From assembly GCF_900107935.1 (NCBI RefSeq), contig NZ_FNVG01000015.1:59920-123919 (forward strand): a stretch of 64,000 nucleotides of DNA, written 5' to 3'. Source of the stretch: Vibrio hangzhouensis. GTDB taxonomy: Bacteria > Pseudomonadota > Gammaproteobacteria > Enterobacterales > Vibrionaceae. The notes under the pieces are model-generated. The model ran no database searches and had not been told where the DNA came from. It saw only the letters and a list, made by a program, of their open reading frames with translations. Position 1 is the stretch's first letter. The number at the start of each line of letters is the position of its first letter. The position numbers and the translations under genes were made by a program. Of the stretch, positions 18,558 through 26,934 are shown in pieces.

Positions 18558-19172
18558 TTACTTGGCAAGATCATCCAGTTTGATTTGTAGCCCCTGGCTA
18601 GCATCCTGCGCTTGCTGCGCTTCTGTATAAGCGGTATAGGCTGCATCACGATTGCCTTCGCGGATCGCAATATCACCGCGAAGCTCAGCCACTCGACCTG
18701 CCCATGCTTCATCACTGATTTTGCTCAGCTCAGCTTGTGCGCCGTCACTGTTCCCCATTTCAGCCATCAGACGTGCAATGCGATAGGTGATTAGTGGAGT
18801 AATTGCGGCATCTTTGGTATTGCTCTGAGCCCATTGCAATTGCACTAATGCCTTATCCAACTCTCCCGCTTCGACCTGAACTTTAGCCAGTTGAAGGGCA
18901 GCAAGCACGCTGTACTCTGATTCTTTACTTGAATCAATGAATGCCTGTACATCAGAACTCGCATCAGTGCCTTTTGCTGCAATCGATTCAATCGCTTTTG
19001 TGTATTGCTCAGAAGCGGCTTCTTGTGCCTGAGTGATTGAGTCTTGATAGTAGCGCCAACCAAACAAACCGCCCAAGCCGACAACGACACCAAGAACTAC
19101 GGCTTTGCCGTTTTCCTTCCACCAATCTTTGATCGCTTCTACTTGTTGTTCTTCAGAATCGTAGAGTTCCAC
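18558..19172 (-). CDS. yfgM: YfgM, ancillary SecYEG translocon subunit
   Basis: 204-residue inner-membrane protein with one N-terminal transmembrane helix (about 22-42, VVLGVVVGLGGLFGWRYY) and a periplasmic TPR-like helical domain. YfgM works with PpiD at the SecYEG exit to hand proteins to periplasmic chaperones. The start is a GTG at 19172 preceded by AGAGGA. It sits between hisS and bamB as in E. coli. Confidence 0.92.
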   Translation of the reverse strand: MELYDSEEQQVEAIKDWWKENGKAVVLGVVVGLGGLFGWRYYQDSITQAQEAASEQYTKAIESIAAKGTDASSDVQAFIDSSKESEYSVLAALQLAKVQVEAGELDKALVQLQWAQSNTKDAAITPLITYRIARLMAEMGNSDGAQAELSKISDEAWAGRVAELRGDIAIREGNRDAAYTAYTEAQQAQDASQGLQIKLDDLAK

Positions 19173-19242
19173 TTCCTGTCCTCTTAAAAGAAATCTTAAC
19201 CTGAATGGGTTCGCTATCTCGCGACCCCATTCAGCCTGTAAA

Positions 19243-20511
19243 CTAAATAATATCTGCTAATTTAGCGGCTAACTCAGTTTGAGCAATAGTTTCTTGCTCT
19301 CCGCCCTGCAAATCTTTGACCACAACCGTATTCTCAGCGACTTCGTTCTCGCCAAGCACAAGAGCATATACTGCTCCGACTTTGTCAGCGCGCTTGAATT
19401 GTTTCTTGAAGTTTCCGCCGCCGAAATGGCTCATCACGCGAATACCCGGAATCGCTTCACGTAAGTTTTCAGCCAACTTCATTCCTGCCATCATGGTGCC
19501 TTCACCAGCCGTGACGACGTAAACGTCTACGCTGCGGCGTACTTCAGTCAGTTCCAGCGTTTCCATCATCAGAACCAGACGCTCAAGACCCATCGCGAAA
19601 CCTACCGCTGGAGTAGCTTTTCCGCCCAATTGCTCGACCAGACCATCATAGCGACCACCACCACATACAGTGCCCTGAGCCCCAAGGCTTTCAGTGATCC
19701 ACTCGAAAACGGTGCGGTTGTAGTAGTCCAGACCACGTACAAGGCGCTGATTCACGGTATATTCGATGCCTGCCGCGTCAAGAAGTTCACAAAGACCTGC
19801 AAAATGCGCTTTAGATTCTTCGTCCAGATAATCCGAAAGTTCTGGTGCATCAACAAGGATCGCCTGAACGTCTGGATTTTTGCTGTCCAGTACTCGCAGT
19901 GGATTTGTGTGCATACGACGTTTACTGTCTTCATCAAGCACATCCACATGCTGCTCCAGGTGAGCAATCAGCGCGGTACGGTAGTTGGCACGTGCCTCTA
20001 ATGAACCGATAGAGTTCAACTCCAGGCGTACGTGCTCAGAAATGCCCAGCTCACGCCATAGGCGCGCAGTCATCATGATAAGTTCTGCGTCAACGTCTGG
20101 GCCGTTCAGACCAAACACTTCCACACCGCATTGGTGGAATTGACGGTAGCGTCCTTTCTGTGGACGCTCATGACGGAACATTGGTCCCATATACCACAGG
20201 CGCTGCTCTTGGTTGTACAACAGGCCATTTTCGATGCCCGCGCGTACACAGCCCGCCGTACCTTCTGGACGAAGTGTCAGACTGTCACCATTGCGGTCTT
20301 CGAAGGTGTACATTTCTTTTTCAACCACATCGGTCACTTCACCGATAGCGCGGCTAAATAGATGTGTCATCTCAACGATTGGCATACGTACTTCGTTGTA
20401 GCCGTATGCGCTGACAACATGCTTCACTGTATTCTCTACTTTTTGCCAAAGTGGAGACTGGGTTGGGAGGCAGTCGTTCATGCCTCGAATTGCTTGAATT
20501 GTTTTTGCCAC
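19243..20511 (-). CDS. hisS: Histidyl-tRNA synthetase
   Basis: Class II aminoacyl-tRNA synthetase, 422 residues. Motif 2 region MFRHERPQKGRYRQFHQCGVE (about 110-130), the histidine loops LVRGLDYYNRTVFEW (about 260) and CGGGRYDGLVEQLGG, and motif 3 GFAMGLERL are all present, followed by the HGTP anticodon-binding domain. The start is GTG at 20511. Tightly linked after ispG (26 bp), part of the rodZ-ispG-hisS-yfgM-bamB run. Confidence 0.97.
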   Translation of the reverse strand: MAKTIQAIRGMNDCLPTQSPLWQKVENTVKHVVSAYGYNEVRMPIVEMTHLFSRAIGEVTDVVEKEMYTFEDRNGDSLTLRPEGTAGCVRAGIENGLLYNQEQRLWYMGPMFRHERPQKGRYRQFHQCGVEVFGLNGPDVDAELIMMTARLWRELGISEHVRLELNSIGSLEARANYRTALIAHLEQHVDVLDEDSKRRMHTNPLRVLDSKNPDVQAILVDAPELSDYLDEESKAHFAGLCELLDAAGIEYTVNQRLVRGLDYYNRTVFEWITESLGAQGTVCGGGRYDGLVEQLGGKATPAVGFAMGLERLVLMMETLELTEVRRSVDVYVVTAGEGTMMAGMKLAENLREAIPGIRVMSHFGGGNFKKQFKRADKVGAVYALVLGENEVAENTVVVKDLQGGEQETIAQTELAAKLADII

Positions 20512-20537
20512 AGTTTAATACCGTTATATCGTTGAGA

Positions 20538-21662
20538 TTATTTATCTGCTATTTGATTTACTTCGATGCGATTTGCTTCATCGAGCATGGAAGCTTTCGC
20601 TCGGATCTTCGCTTCTAGCTGGTTAACAAGATCATCATTGTCGAAACGTTCTTTCTGGCGTTTGCCGTCTTCATAGAACGCGCTCTTCTTGTTACTGCCT
20701 GCAAGACCTAGATGTGAAACTTCTGCCTCACCCGGACCATTTACCACACAACCGATGATAGACACATCCATTGGGGTAATGATGTCCTCAAGACGCTGCT
20801 CTAGCGCGTTTACAGTGCCAATCACATCAAATTCCTGACGTGAGCAACTTGGACAGGCAATAAAGTTGATACCTCGAGAACGAATACGAAGAGATTTCAG
20901 GATATCAAAGCCCACTTTGATTTCCTCAACTGGGTCAGCAGCCAGAGAAATTCGTAGCGTATCACCAATACCTTCTGCCAGAAGCATACCCAGCCCGACC
21001 GATGACTTCACAGCACCCGCTCGTGCACCACCAGCTTCGGTAATACCCAGATGCAAGGGTTGATCGATTTTCTTCGCCAGCAATCGATACGAGTCGACAG
21101 CCAAGAACACATCAGACGCTTTAACACTGACCTTGAACTGATCAAAATTAAGACGATCGAGAATATCCACATGACGCATCGCCGATTCGACCAATGCCTC
21201 AGGCGTTGGCTCACCGTATTTCATCTGGATGTCTTTCTCCAGCGAACCACCATTGACACCTATACGGATCGGAATATTTTTGTCGCGCGCGCAATCCACG
21301 ACCGAGCGGATGCGATCTTCTTTACCGATATTGCCCGGGTTAATGCGTAAGCAGTCAACACCGTATTCGGCAACTTTCAGTGCAATGCGGTAGTCAAAGT
21401 GGATGTCTGCCACCAAAGGGATAGACACTTGTTTCTTGATTTCTCGGAATGCCTCTGCCGCATCCATCGTCGGTACGGAAACACGTACTATGTCTGCGCC
21501 AACATTCTCAAGGGCTTTGATCTGAGCAACCGTCGCAGCTACGTCGGTAGTGCGAGTGTTCGTCATAGATTGTACAGCAATGGGAGCGCCATCGCCGATA
21601 GGTACGTCGCCCACATAAATACGCGTAGATGGACGACGTTTAATTGGTGATTCGTGATGCAT
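20538..21662 (-). CDS. ispG: 4-hydroxy-3-methylbut-2-enyl diphosphate synthase (flavodoxin)
   Basis: Penultimate enzyme of the MEP isoprenoid pathway, 374 residues. TIM barrel N-terminal (VGDVPIGDGAPIAVQSMTNT) and a C-terminal [4Fe-4S] domain with CPSCSRQEFD (about 270) and GCVVNGPGEAEVS (about 305), which supply the three cluster Cys and a Glu ligand. It is a client of the isc system located 8 kb away. It starts 8 bp after rodZ. Confidence 0.97.
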   Translation of the reverse strand: MHHESPIKRRPSTRIYVGDVPIGDGAPIAVQSMTNTRTTDVAATVAQIKALENVGADIVRVSVPTMDAAEAFREIKKQVSIPLVADIHFDYRIALKVAEYGVDCLRINPGNIGKEDRIRSVVDCARDKNIPIRIGVNGGSLEKDIQMKYGEPTPEALVESAMRHVDILDRLNFDQFKVSVKASDVFLAVDSYRLLAKKIDQPLHLGITEAGGARAGAVKSSVGLGMLLAEGIGDTLRISLAADPVEEIKVGFDILKSLRIRSRGINFIACPSCSRQEFDVIGTVNALEQRLEDIITPMDVSIIGCVVNGPGEAEVSHLGLAGSNKKSAFYEDGKRQKERFDNDDLVNQLEAKIRAKASMLDEANRIEVNQIADK

Positions 21663-21670
21663 ATTGATAT

Positions 21671-22621
21671 CTAAGGTAAGGTGAATCTAGCTACTTTGCC
21701 TGAAGTATACCCAGAAAGGTCGACAGGTTCACTCGCAAATGTCATAGAAACCTTCTCTGGAGCCCCTAAAATGATCTTAAATGGTGCTTTTCCATTAAGA
21801 TTGAGACTCTCACCTTGCTTCTTGATGCCAGTAGACACGGTTTTACCATTGGCGTCTTTTACCTGGATCCAGCAGTCACCGTTAAAGGTCATGGTCAGAT
21901 TCGTCAAACCATTTTCCGCTTTTGACTGTTCAGGTTTTGGCTGTGGGATTTCCGCTACTACGGGTGCCGATTCCAACTCTGTTGCGGATTCATCCGCAGC
22001 GTCCGATGTCAGCGATTCCGCTTCCTCTGGTGCAACCTCAGGTTGTGGTTGCTCGATGACTTCAGAAACATCCAGTATCTTGGTCGGTGCTTCATCTATG
22101 GTTAACGCAGCACCCACCACTCCATCTTCGGGAGCGGGTTCTTCAACCTGAAACGCCGGATCACTGGTCTCTGCTATTTCAGATAAGGTATCTTTTTGCT
22201 GATTTTGCAACCACCACACCGAAGAAATACCGATGATCACAATGAAGATGCCCCATGTCAGCTTCATGATACGGCTGTCGTGCTTCTCTTTATTCGTTTT
22301 CTTAGAAAAACTTTGCATCGGTTGCTCATCATGGTGAGCGTGACCGTGAGGTTCGACGGCGCCCAATACTTTGTGCTCATCGACACCAACGGCCTTAGCG
22401 TATGAGCGTAAATAACCACGAGTGAAAGTGGCAACCTGCTCACCATCAAACTCGTTTGACTCGATTTTTTGAATGATGGCCACACGTAGGCGCAGGCGAT
22501 CGGCGATCTGTTTCTGAGTCAGCCCTAATGCCTCACGCTTTTCTCTTAGAATGGTGCCAGCTAGAACGACTTCTGACTTGTCTTCGGTGTTGTCTGTTGG
22601 GTTATGTTGCTCAATACTCAT
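21671..22621 (-). CDS. rodZ: Cytoskeletal cell-shape protein RodZ
   Basis: 316-residue bitopic protein that links MreB to the elongation complex. An N-terminal Xre-type helix-turn-helix (about 22-85, EALGLTQKQIADRLRLRVAIIQKIE) binds MreB, one transmembrane helix (about 120-140, LTWGIFIVIIGISSVWW) follows, then a Glu/Pro-rich periplasmic linker and a C-terminal beta domain (FNGDCWIQVKDANGKTV...). The order rodZ-ispG-hisS is standard. The upstream gap to rlmN (488 bp) is unusually large. Confidence 0.95.
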   Translation of the reverse strand: MSIEQHNPTDNTEDKSEVVLAGTILREKREALGLTQKQIADRLRLRVAIIQKIESNEFDGEQVATFTRGYLRSYAKAVGVDEHKVLGAVEPHGHAHHDEQPMQSFSKKTNKEKHDSRIMKLTWGIFIVIIGISSVWWLQNQQKDTLSEIAETSDPAFQVEEPAPEDGVVGAALTIDEAPTKILDVSEVIEQPQPEVAPEEAESLTSDAADESATELESAPVVAEIPQPKPEQSKAENGLTNLTMTFNGDCWIQVKDANGKTVSTGIKKQGESLNLNGKAPFKIILGAPEKVSMTFASEPVDLSGYTSGKVARFTLP

Positions 22622-23068
22622 TGATCATTAATATCTTCTGGTTGTAACTATGACGCGGCACACTTGCTTCGTTTTATTTATCGGTGTCCGGCGCTAATAG
22701 TAAGGTAAATCGTTCGCACTAACTGTCTTAACAGCATAGTCCCAAATTGCCAACTTCTGCACTTCAATTGATTGCAAAGTGCTCGATTTTATTATGAATT
22801 TCGCGTTAGATTGTGAACCAATCTTTGCGTGACCACGAATGGAAGTGACCATCATAGTCGATTCTATCCGCGAGTTGAAATCTACAAAGGTAAAACGGCG
22901 TAAATAGCGGCAATTTTGATTAAAAATTGACACTATCTATATAGTAGTGGCGACGTTTTGTAATATTTGATTAACCAAATCGATATTTGTTCCACGCTTA
23001 CTGAACTATTTGTCAGGAAAATGTGGACAAGATCAGATATTTGCCTGAGTCAGACGTCAGATACAACA
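22622..23068. other. Gap between rlmN and rodZ without a recognised gene
   Basis: About 450 bp. A weak minus-strand open frame (22694-22933, GTG start, no ribosome site) has no recognisable family and poor coding character. In Pseudomonas and other gammaproteobacteria pilW/pilF sits between rlmN and rodZ; no TPR-coding remnant of it is visible here. The region should carry the rodZ-ispG-hisS promoter. Confidence 0.4.
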
Positions 23069-23090
23069 AAGCCAAGTCATGACTTGGCTT
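23069..23090 (-). terminator. Hairpin terminator downstream of rlmN
   Basis: Perfect 22-bp palindrome (AAGCCAAGTC / GACTTGGCTT) followed by TGTTGT on the minus strand. It separates rlmN from the rodZ unit. Confidence 0.7.
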
Positions 23091-23109
23091 CTCTATCCAT
23101 CCTGTTCAA

Positions 23110-24234
23110 CTACAGCGCTTTAACCGGTATCGCTTCACCTTTTTGTGTCGCCAGTTGCTTAGTGCGCTTGGTTCGATCGATGACGTCTCCCACCAACTGA
23201 CCACACGCAGCATCAATATCATCACCACGCGTCTTACGTACGGTGACCGTATAGTCGTACTGCATCAGCGTTTTCATGAAGCGATCAATGCGCGAGTTGC
23301 TCGGCTTTTTGTATGGCGAACCCGGATATGGGTTAAACGGAATCAAGTTGATTTTTGCCGGTGTGTCTTTAAGCAGTTCGGCAAGTTCACGAGCATGGTC
23401 CATATCATCATTGACATGATCAAGAAGCACATACTCGACCGTTACTTTGCCGCGGTTTGCGTTTGATGAGGCAATATAACGGCGCACCGAAGCCAGGAAG
23501 TCTTCAATATCCCAGCGGTCATTGATCGGCATGATTTCGCTACGTAGCTTATCATTTGGAGCGTGCAAAGAAATAGCCAGCGCAACATCGATCTGACCTG
23601 TCATCTGATCAAGGCCTGAAACCACGCCAGATGTCGACACTGTGACGCGACGCTTAGACAAGCCAAAACCAAGATCGTCCAGCATGATTTCCAATGATGG
23701 CATCAGGTTTTTCATGTTAAGCAGTGGTTCACCCATCCCCATCATCACTACGTTAGTGATCGGGCGACGACCCGTCTCTTTCTCAAGGCCAATTTCTCGT
23801 GCTGCACGCCAAACCTGACCGATGATTTCGGAGACTTTGAGATTACGGTTAAACCCTTGCTGTGCCGTTGAGCAGAATTTGCATTCCAAAGCGCATCCCA
23901 CTTGCGATGAAACACACAGAGTGGCGCGATCGTCATCTGGAATGTATACAGTCTCAACGTCTTGATCACCAACACGCATTGCCCATTTAATGGTGCCGTC
24001 AGAAGAATGCTGCGCTTCTGATACCGTCGGCGCTTTGATTTCAGCCAAACGGATCAACTTTTCACGTAGCTTCTTATTAATATTGGTCATCTTCTCGAAG
24101 TCGTCACAACCAAAGTGATAAATCCACTTCATAACCTGATCGGCACGGAAGGCTTTTTCGCCAAGTTCCTCTTGGAAAAATTTACGCATACCTTTGCGAT
24201 CAAAATCGAGTAGATTGACTTTTTGTACGGTCAT
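23110..24234 (-). CDS. rlmN: Dual-specificity 23S rRNA A2503 / tRNA A37 C2-methyltransferase RlmN
   Basis: Radical-SAM methyltransferase, 374 residues. The CALECKFCSTAQQGFNRN segment (about 105-125) holds the CxxxCxxC [4Fe-4S] motif. GMGEPLLN is the SAM-binding GGE-like loop. The methyl-carrying resolving Cys lies near the C-terminus in GDDIDAACGQLVG. It needs Isc-derived clusters. It is downstream of ndk on the same strand but behind an ndk terminator, and ends at its own hairpin. Confidence 0.97.
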   Translation of the reverse strand: MTVQKVNLLDFDRKGMRKFFQEELGEKAFRADQVMKWIYHFGCDDFEKMTNINKKLREKLIRLAEIKAPTVSEAQHSSDGTIKWAMRVGDQDVETVYIPDDDRATLCVSSQVGCALECKFCSTAQQGFNRNLKVSEIIGQVWRAAREIGLEKETGRRPITNVVMMGMGEPLLNMKNLMPSLEIMLDDLGFGLSKRRVTVSTSGVVSGLDQMTGQIDVALAISLHAPNDKLRSEIMPINDRWDIEDFLASVRRYIASSNANRGKVTVEYVLLDHVNDDMDHARELAELLKDTPAKINLIPFNPYPGSPYKKPSNSRIDRFMKTLMQYDYTVTVRKTRGDDIDAACGQLVGDVIDRTKRTKQLATQKGEAIPVKAL

Positions 24235-24381
24235 GTTGCCTCTTCGATGACGGTGAATGGTGTTAAGGGCGCGAATTGTACAGCCTTTAGACGCCTACAA
24301 CAAGTGCCACAAAACCCTAAAATATTAAGGTATTCATTTCTAAGTGAACATTTTTTGTACAATACAAATGACAGCGAATAA

Positions 24382-24405
24382 AAAAGGAGGCCAAGCCTCC
24401 TTTTG
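24382..24405 (-). terminator. Terminator downstream of ndk
   Basis: AAAAGGAGG / CCTCCTTTT stem with a CCAAG loop and a further T-run on the minus strand. Confidence 0.88.
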
Positions 24406-24422
24406 TTGAGCAATATCGTTAA

Positions 24423-24848
24423 TTAGCGTGGGCAAATTTCAGATTCAGGGAAGAAAAACTCAATCTCGCGAGCTGCCGACTCTGGGCTGTCAGAACCGTG
24501 TACTGAGTTATGACGCATACTAAGCGCATAATCAGCACGAATCGTGCCACAGGCCGCTTCTTCAGGGTTGGTTTTCCCCATTAGTTCACGGTAACGGCTG
24601 ATCGCATCTTCACCTTCAAGGACTTGAACCATGATAGGGCCTGAAGTCATAAACTCACGCAGTGCACCAAAGAAGGGTTTACCTTCATGCTCCGCATAAA
24701 AGCCTTTCGCCTGATCGTCGGTAAGATGTACCATCTTAGCCGCAATGATTTTCAGTCCGGCTTTTTCAATGCGATGATAGATCTCGCCAATCAGGTTACG
24801 TTCTACTGCATCAGGCTTAACGATAGAGAATGTTCTTTCTAGGGCCAT
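24423..24848 (-). CDS. ndk: Nucleoside diphosphate kinase
   Basis: Transfers the gamma-phosphate between nucleoside tri- and diphosphates through a phospho-His. 141 residues from the ATG at 24848 (MALERTFSIVKPDAVERN), the usual length. The active site MRHNSVHGSDS (His about 117) is intact. Longer in-frame starts upstream overlap pepB and carry no family sequence. It is 34 bp downstream of pepB. Confidence 0.97.
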   Translation of the reverse strand: MALERTFSIVKPDAVERNLIGEIYHRIEKAGLKIIAAKMVHLTDDQAKGFYAEHEGKPFFGALREFMTSGPIMVQVLEGEDAISRYRELMGKTNPEEAACGTIRADYALSMRHNSVHGSDSPESAAREIEFFFPESEICPR

Positions 24849-24882
24849 TGTTGTTCCTTTTATTTCATTTATATAGTTGTCT

Positions 24883-26181
24883 TTATTTATTCTGCGCTTG
24901 CTCATTAAGTAATCGGGCCAGAGTGCGAACGCCCATACCCGTTGCACCTGCCGACCACTTGTCCGTTGCTGACTTACGGTAAGTACCGGCGCAATCGAAG
25001 TGCAACCAGCCTTTCTTGTAGTCTTCTACAAAGTAAGACAGGAACGCTGCCGCCGTGCTGGCACCCGGTGAGTAATCACCGCTACTAATATTCGACAGAT
25101 CTGCAAAATTGGAAGGCAACATTCCACGGTGGAAGTCAGCCAGAGGCAGAGGCCACAGACCTTCTTTCTCTTGATTTGCGTTAGTCAGTGCCTGATGGGT
25201 CAGTTCGTCATCAAAAGACATCACTGCGTGATAGTCATTACCCAATGCATTCTTCGCTGCCCCGGTTAAGGTCGCGCAGTCGATGATCAACTCAGGGTTT
25301 TGCTCACTGGCGTAGATGAGGCCATCCGCCAGAACCAAGCGACCTTCGGCGTCGGTATTCATGATTTCGACGGTTTTGCCGTTCTTATAGGTGATCACAT
25401 CGCCCAGTTTGAGTGCACGACCGGACACCATGTTTTCAGCACAGCACAGAATTAGCTTAACGCGTTTATTCAGGCCCCTCATAATCGCCAGACCTAAGCC
25501 ACCAGTGATGGTGCCAGCGCCGCCCATATCAGCTTTCATCGCCGACATGAAGTTCGACGGTTTCAGGCTGTAACCACCAGAATCAAACGTGATACCTTTA
25601 CCGACCAGACAAGCAAACACTGGTGCGTTTTCGTCACCTGTTGGGTTGTAGTCAAGTTGTAGCATCGCAGAAGTACGCTCAGAGCCACGACCTACGGCAA
25701 AAATACCTTCCCAACCTTCTGTTAACAGGTCCTTGTCTTTTACGATACGGTAAGTGACATGCTCTGGTGCGGTAGACTTGATGAACTCTGCCGCCATGGT
25801 TGCCAGTTGGCGAGGTGCCACTTCTTCTGCGCTTTTGTTGATGATGTCACGAGTCCAGTCTGCGGCTTTAATGCGAGACTGCAACTCATGCTGGTCACCT
25901 TCGCTCAGCTCGGGAAGTGTCACTTGGGTGCTTTTTTTCGGGTTGCGGTAGCCTTGATAAAAAGCCCAGGTCGATTCCAGATCCCAGCTTTCGCCCGCCA
26001 GTGTCGCATTAGAGATGCCTTGTGAATCTAACTTGCGTGCAGCGCGTTGGATAGCGCCTAAATCATGACCTTCGCCTAAATGAATTGTCGCGCCCTGCTC
26101 TGAAAATGAGATGATCGCTTTGTCGCCCCAATGTGGAGCCGCCGCTTCTTGGCTAAGAAATACCGACATTGTGTTAGACAT
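24883..26181 (-). CDS. pepB: Aminopeptidase B (M17 family)
   Basis: Cytosolic leucyl-aminopeptidase-type metallopeptidase, 432 residues from the ATG at 26181, which has an ideal AAGGAGA 5 nt upstream. Signature NTDAEGRLVLADGLIYA (about 275) and GKGITFDSGGYSLK (Zn/Mn ligands, about 200) are intact. The N-terminal region matches PepB rather than PepA. It follows iscX across a terminator, as in enterobacteria. Confidence 0.94.
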   Translation of the reverse strand: MSNTMSVFLSQEAAAPHWGDKAIISFSEQGATIHLGEGHDLGAIQRAARKLDSQGISNATLAGESWDLESTWAFYQGYRNPKKSTQVTLPELSEGDQHELQSRIKAADWTRDIINKSAEEVAPRQLATMAAEFIKSTAPEHVTYRIVKDKDLLTEGWEGIFAVGRGSERTSAMLQLDYNPTGDENAPVFACLVGKGITFDSGGYSLKPSNFMSAMKADMGGAGTITGGLGLAIMRGLNKRVKLILCCAENMVSGRALKLGDVITYKNGKTVEIMNTDAEGRLVLADGLIYASEQNPELIIDCATLTGAAKNALGNDYHAVMSFDDELTHQALTNANQEKEGLWPLPLADFHRGMLPSNFADLSNISSGDYSPGASTAAAFLSYFVEDYKKGWLHFDCAGTYRKSATDKWSAGATGMGVRTLARLLNEQAQNK

Positions 26182-26305
26182 GGTCTCTCCTTGTCTTAAT
26201 TCTGTTTTGTAGTGCCGTCTCTTGGTATTCAAATGATGTTATCACCATGTAGAGGCAATACCAATGACTGGCCCATAGGAATTAATAACAATGTAACATA
26301 TAGCG

Positions 26306-26334
26306 AAAAAAAAACGGACCAAAGGTCCGTTTTT
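26306..26334 (-). terminator. Terminator at the end of the isc operon
   Basis: AAAAACGGACC / GGTCCGTTTTT stem with AAA loop, running into nine T on the minus strand, just past iscX. Confidence 0.92.
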
Positions 26335-26357
26335 AGAATCAAAGTCAGAGAGTCTTA

Positions 26358-26558
26358 TTAGTCGTACTCATCCATCCAGCATAAAATGACTGCCTCGAGG
26401 ATTTTTTCATTGGAACGATTTGGATCGTCGTCAAAATCTTCAAGTTCAGTTATCCACTTATGCAGGTCGGTAAACCGTACCGTTTTAGGGTCTGTTTCTG
26501 GAAATTGATCGCACAACTCAATAGCGATATCACGAGAGTCTATCCATTTTAAGCTCAT
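26358..26558 (-). CDS. iscX: IscX, Fe-S assembly accessory protein
   Basis: 66-residue acidic winged-helix protein that binds IscS and iron and tunes cluster assembly. Starts at the ATG at 26558 (MSLKWIDSRDIAIELCDQFP) after GGAGGA. The DEYD C-terminus and the LHKWITELEDFDDDP segment are typical. Last gene of the isc operon, 19 bp after fdx. Confidence 0.95.
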   Translation of the reverse strand: MSLKWIDSRDIAIELCDQFPETDPKTVRFTDLHKWITELEDFDDDPNRSNEKILEAVILCWMDEYD

Positions 26559-26577
26559 GTATCCTCCGCAGTTTTTA

Positions 26578-26916
26578 CTAGTGATCTTCAGATGCGTGGT
26601 TAAGGGTGTACTTAGGAATTTCGACCACAAGGTCTTCATCCGCCACTACGGCCTGGCAGCCAAGACGAGACTCAGGCTCCAGTCCCCACGCTTTATCGAG
26701 CATATCATCTTCCAGCTCTTCACTCTCTTCCAGGGAGTCAAAGCCTTCACGAATGATGACGTGACAAGTGGTGCAAGCGCACGACTTCTCACAAGCGTGT
26801 TCAATTCCAATGCCGTTTTTAAGCGCAACATCCAATACCGTTTCGCCTTCGTTAGCCTCTAATACTGCGCCTTCCGGACACAGCTCTTCATGGGGCAGAA
26901 CAACAATTTTTGGCAT
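26578..26916 (-). CDS. fdx: [2Fe-2S] ferredoxin of the ISC system
   Basis: Adrenodoxin-type ferredoxin, 112 residues, that supplies electrons for Fe-S assembly. Cluster ligands CEKSCACTTCHV (three of the Cys) plus the later SRLGCQAVV Cys are in place. Starts 18 bp after hscA. Confidence 0.96.
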   Translation of the reverse strand: MPKIVVLPHEELCPEGAVLEANEGETVLDVALKNGIGIEHACEKSCACTTCHVIIREGFDSLEESEELEDDMLDKAWGLEPESRLGCQAVVADEDLVVEIPKYTLNHASEDH

Positions 26917-26934
26917 GACTACTTGGTCCTCGAT

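Noticed and set aside
22694..22933. 79-codon minus-strand frame between rodZ and rlmN
   Set aside because: GTG start without ribosome site, no recognisable family, composition not protein-like.
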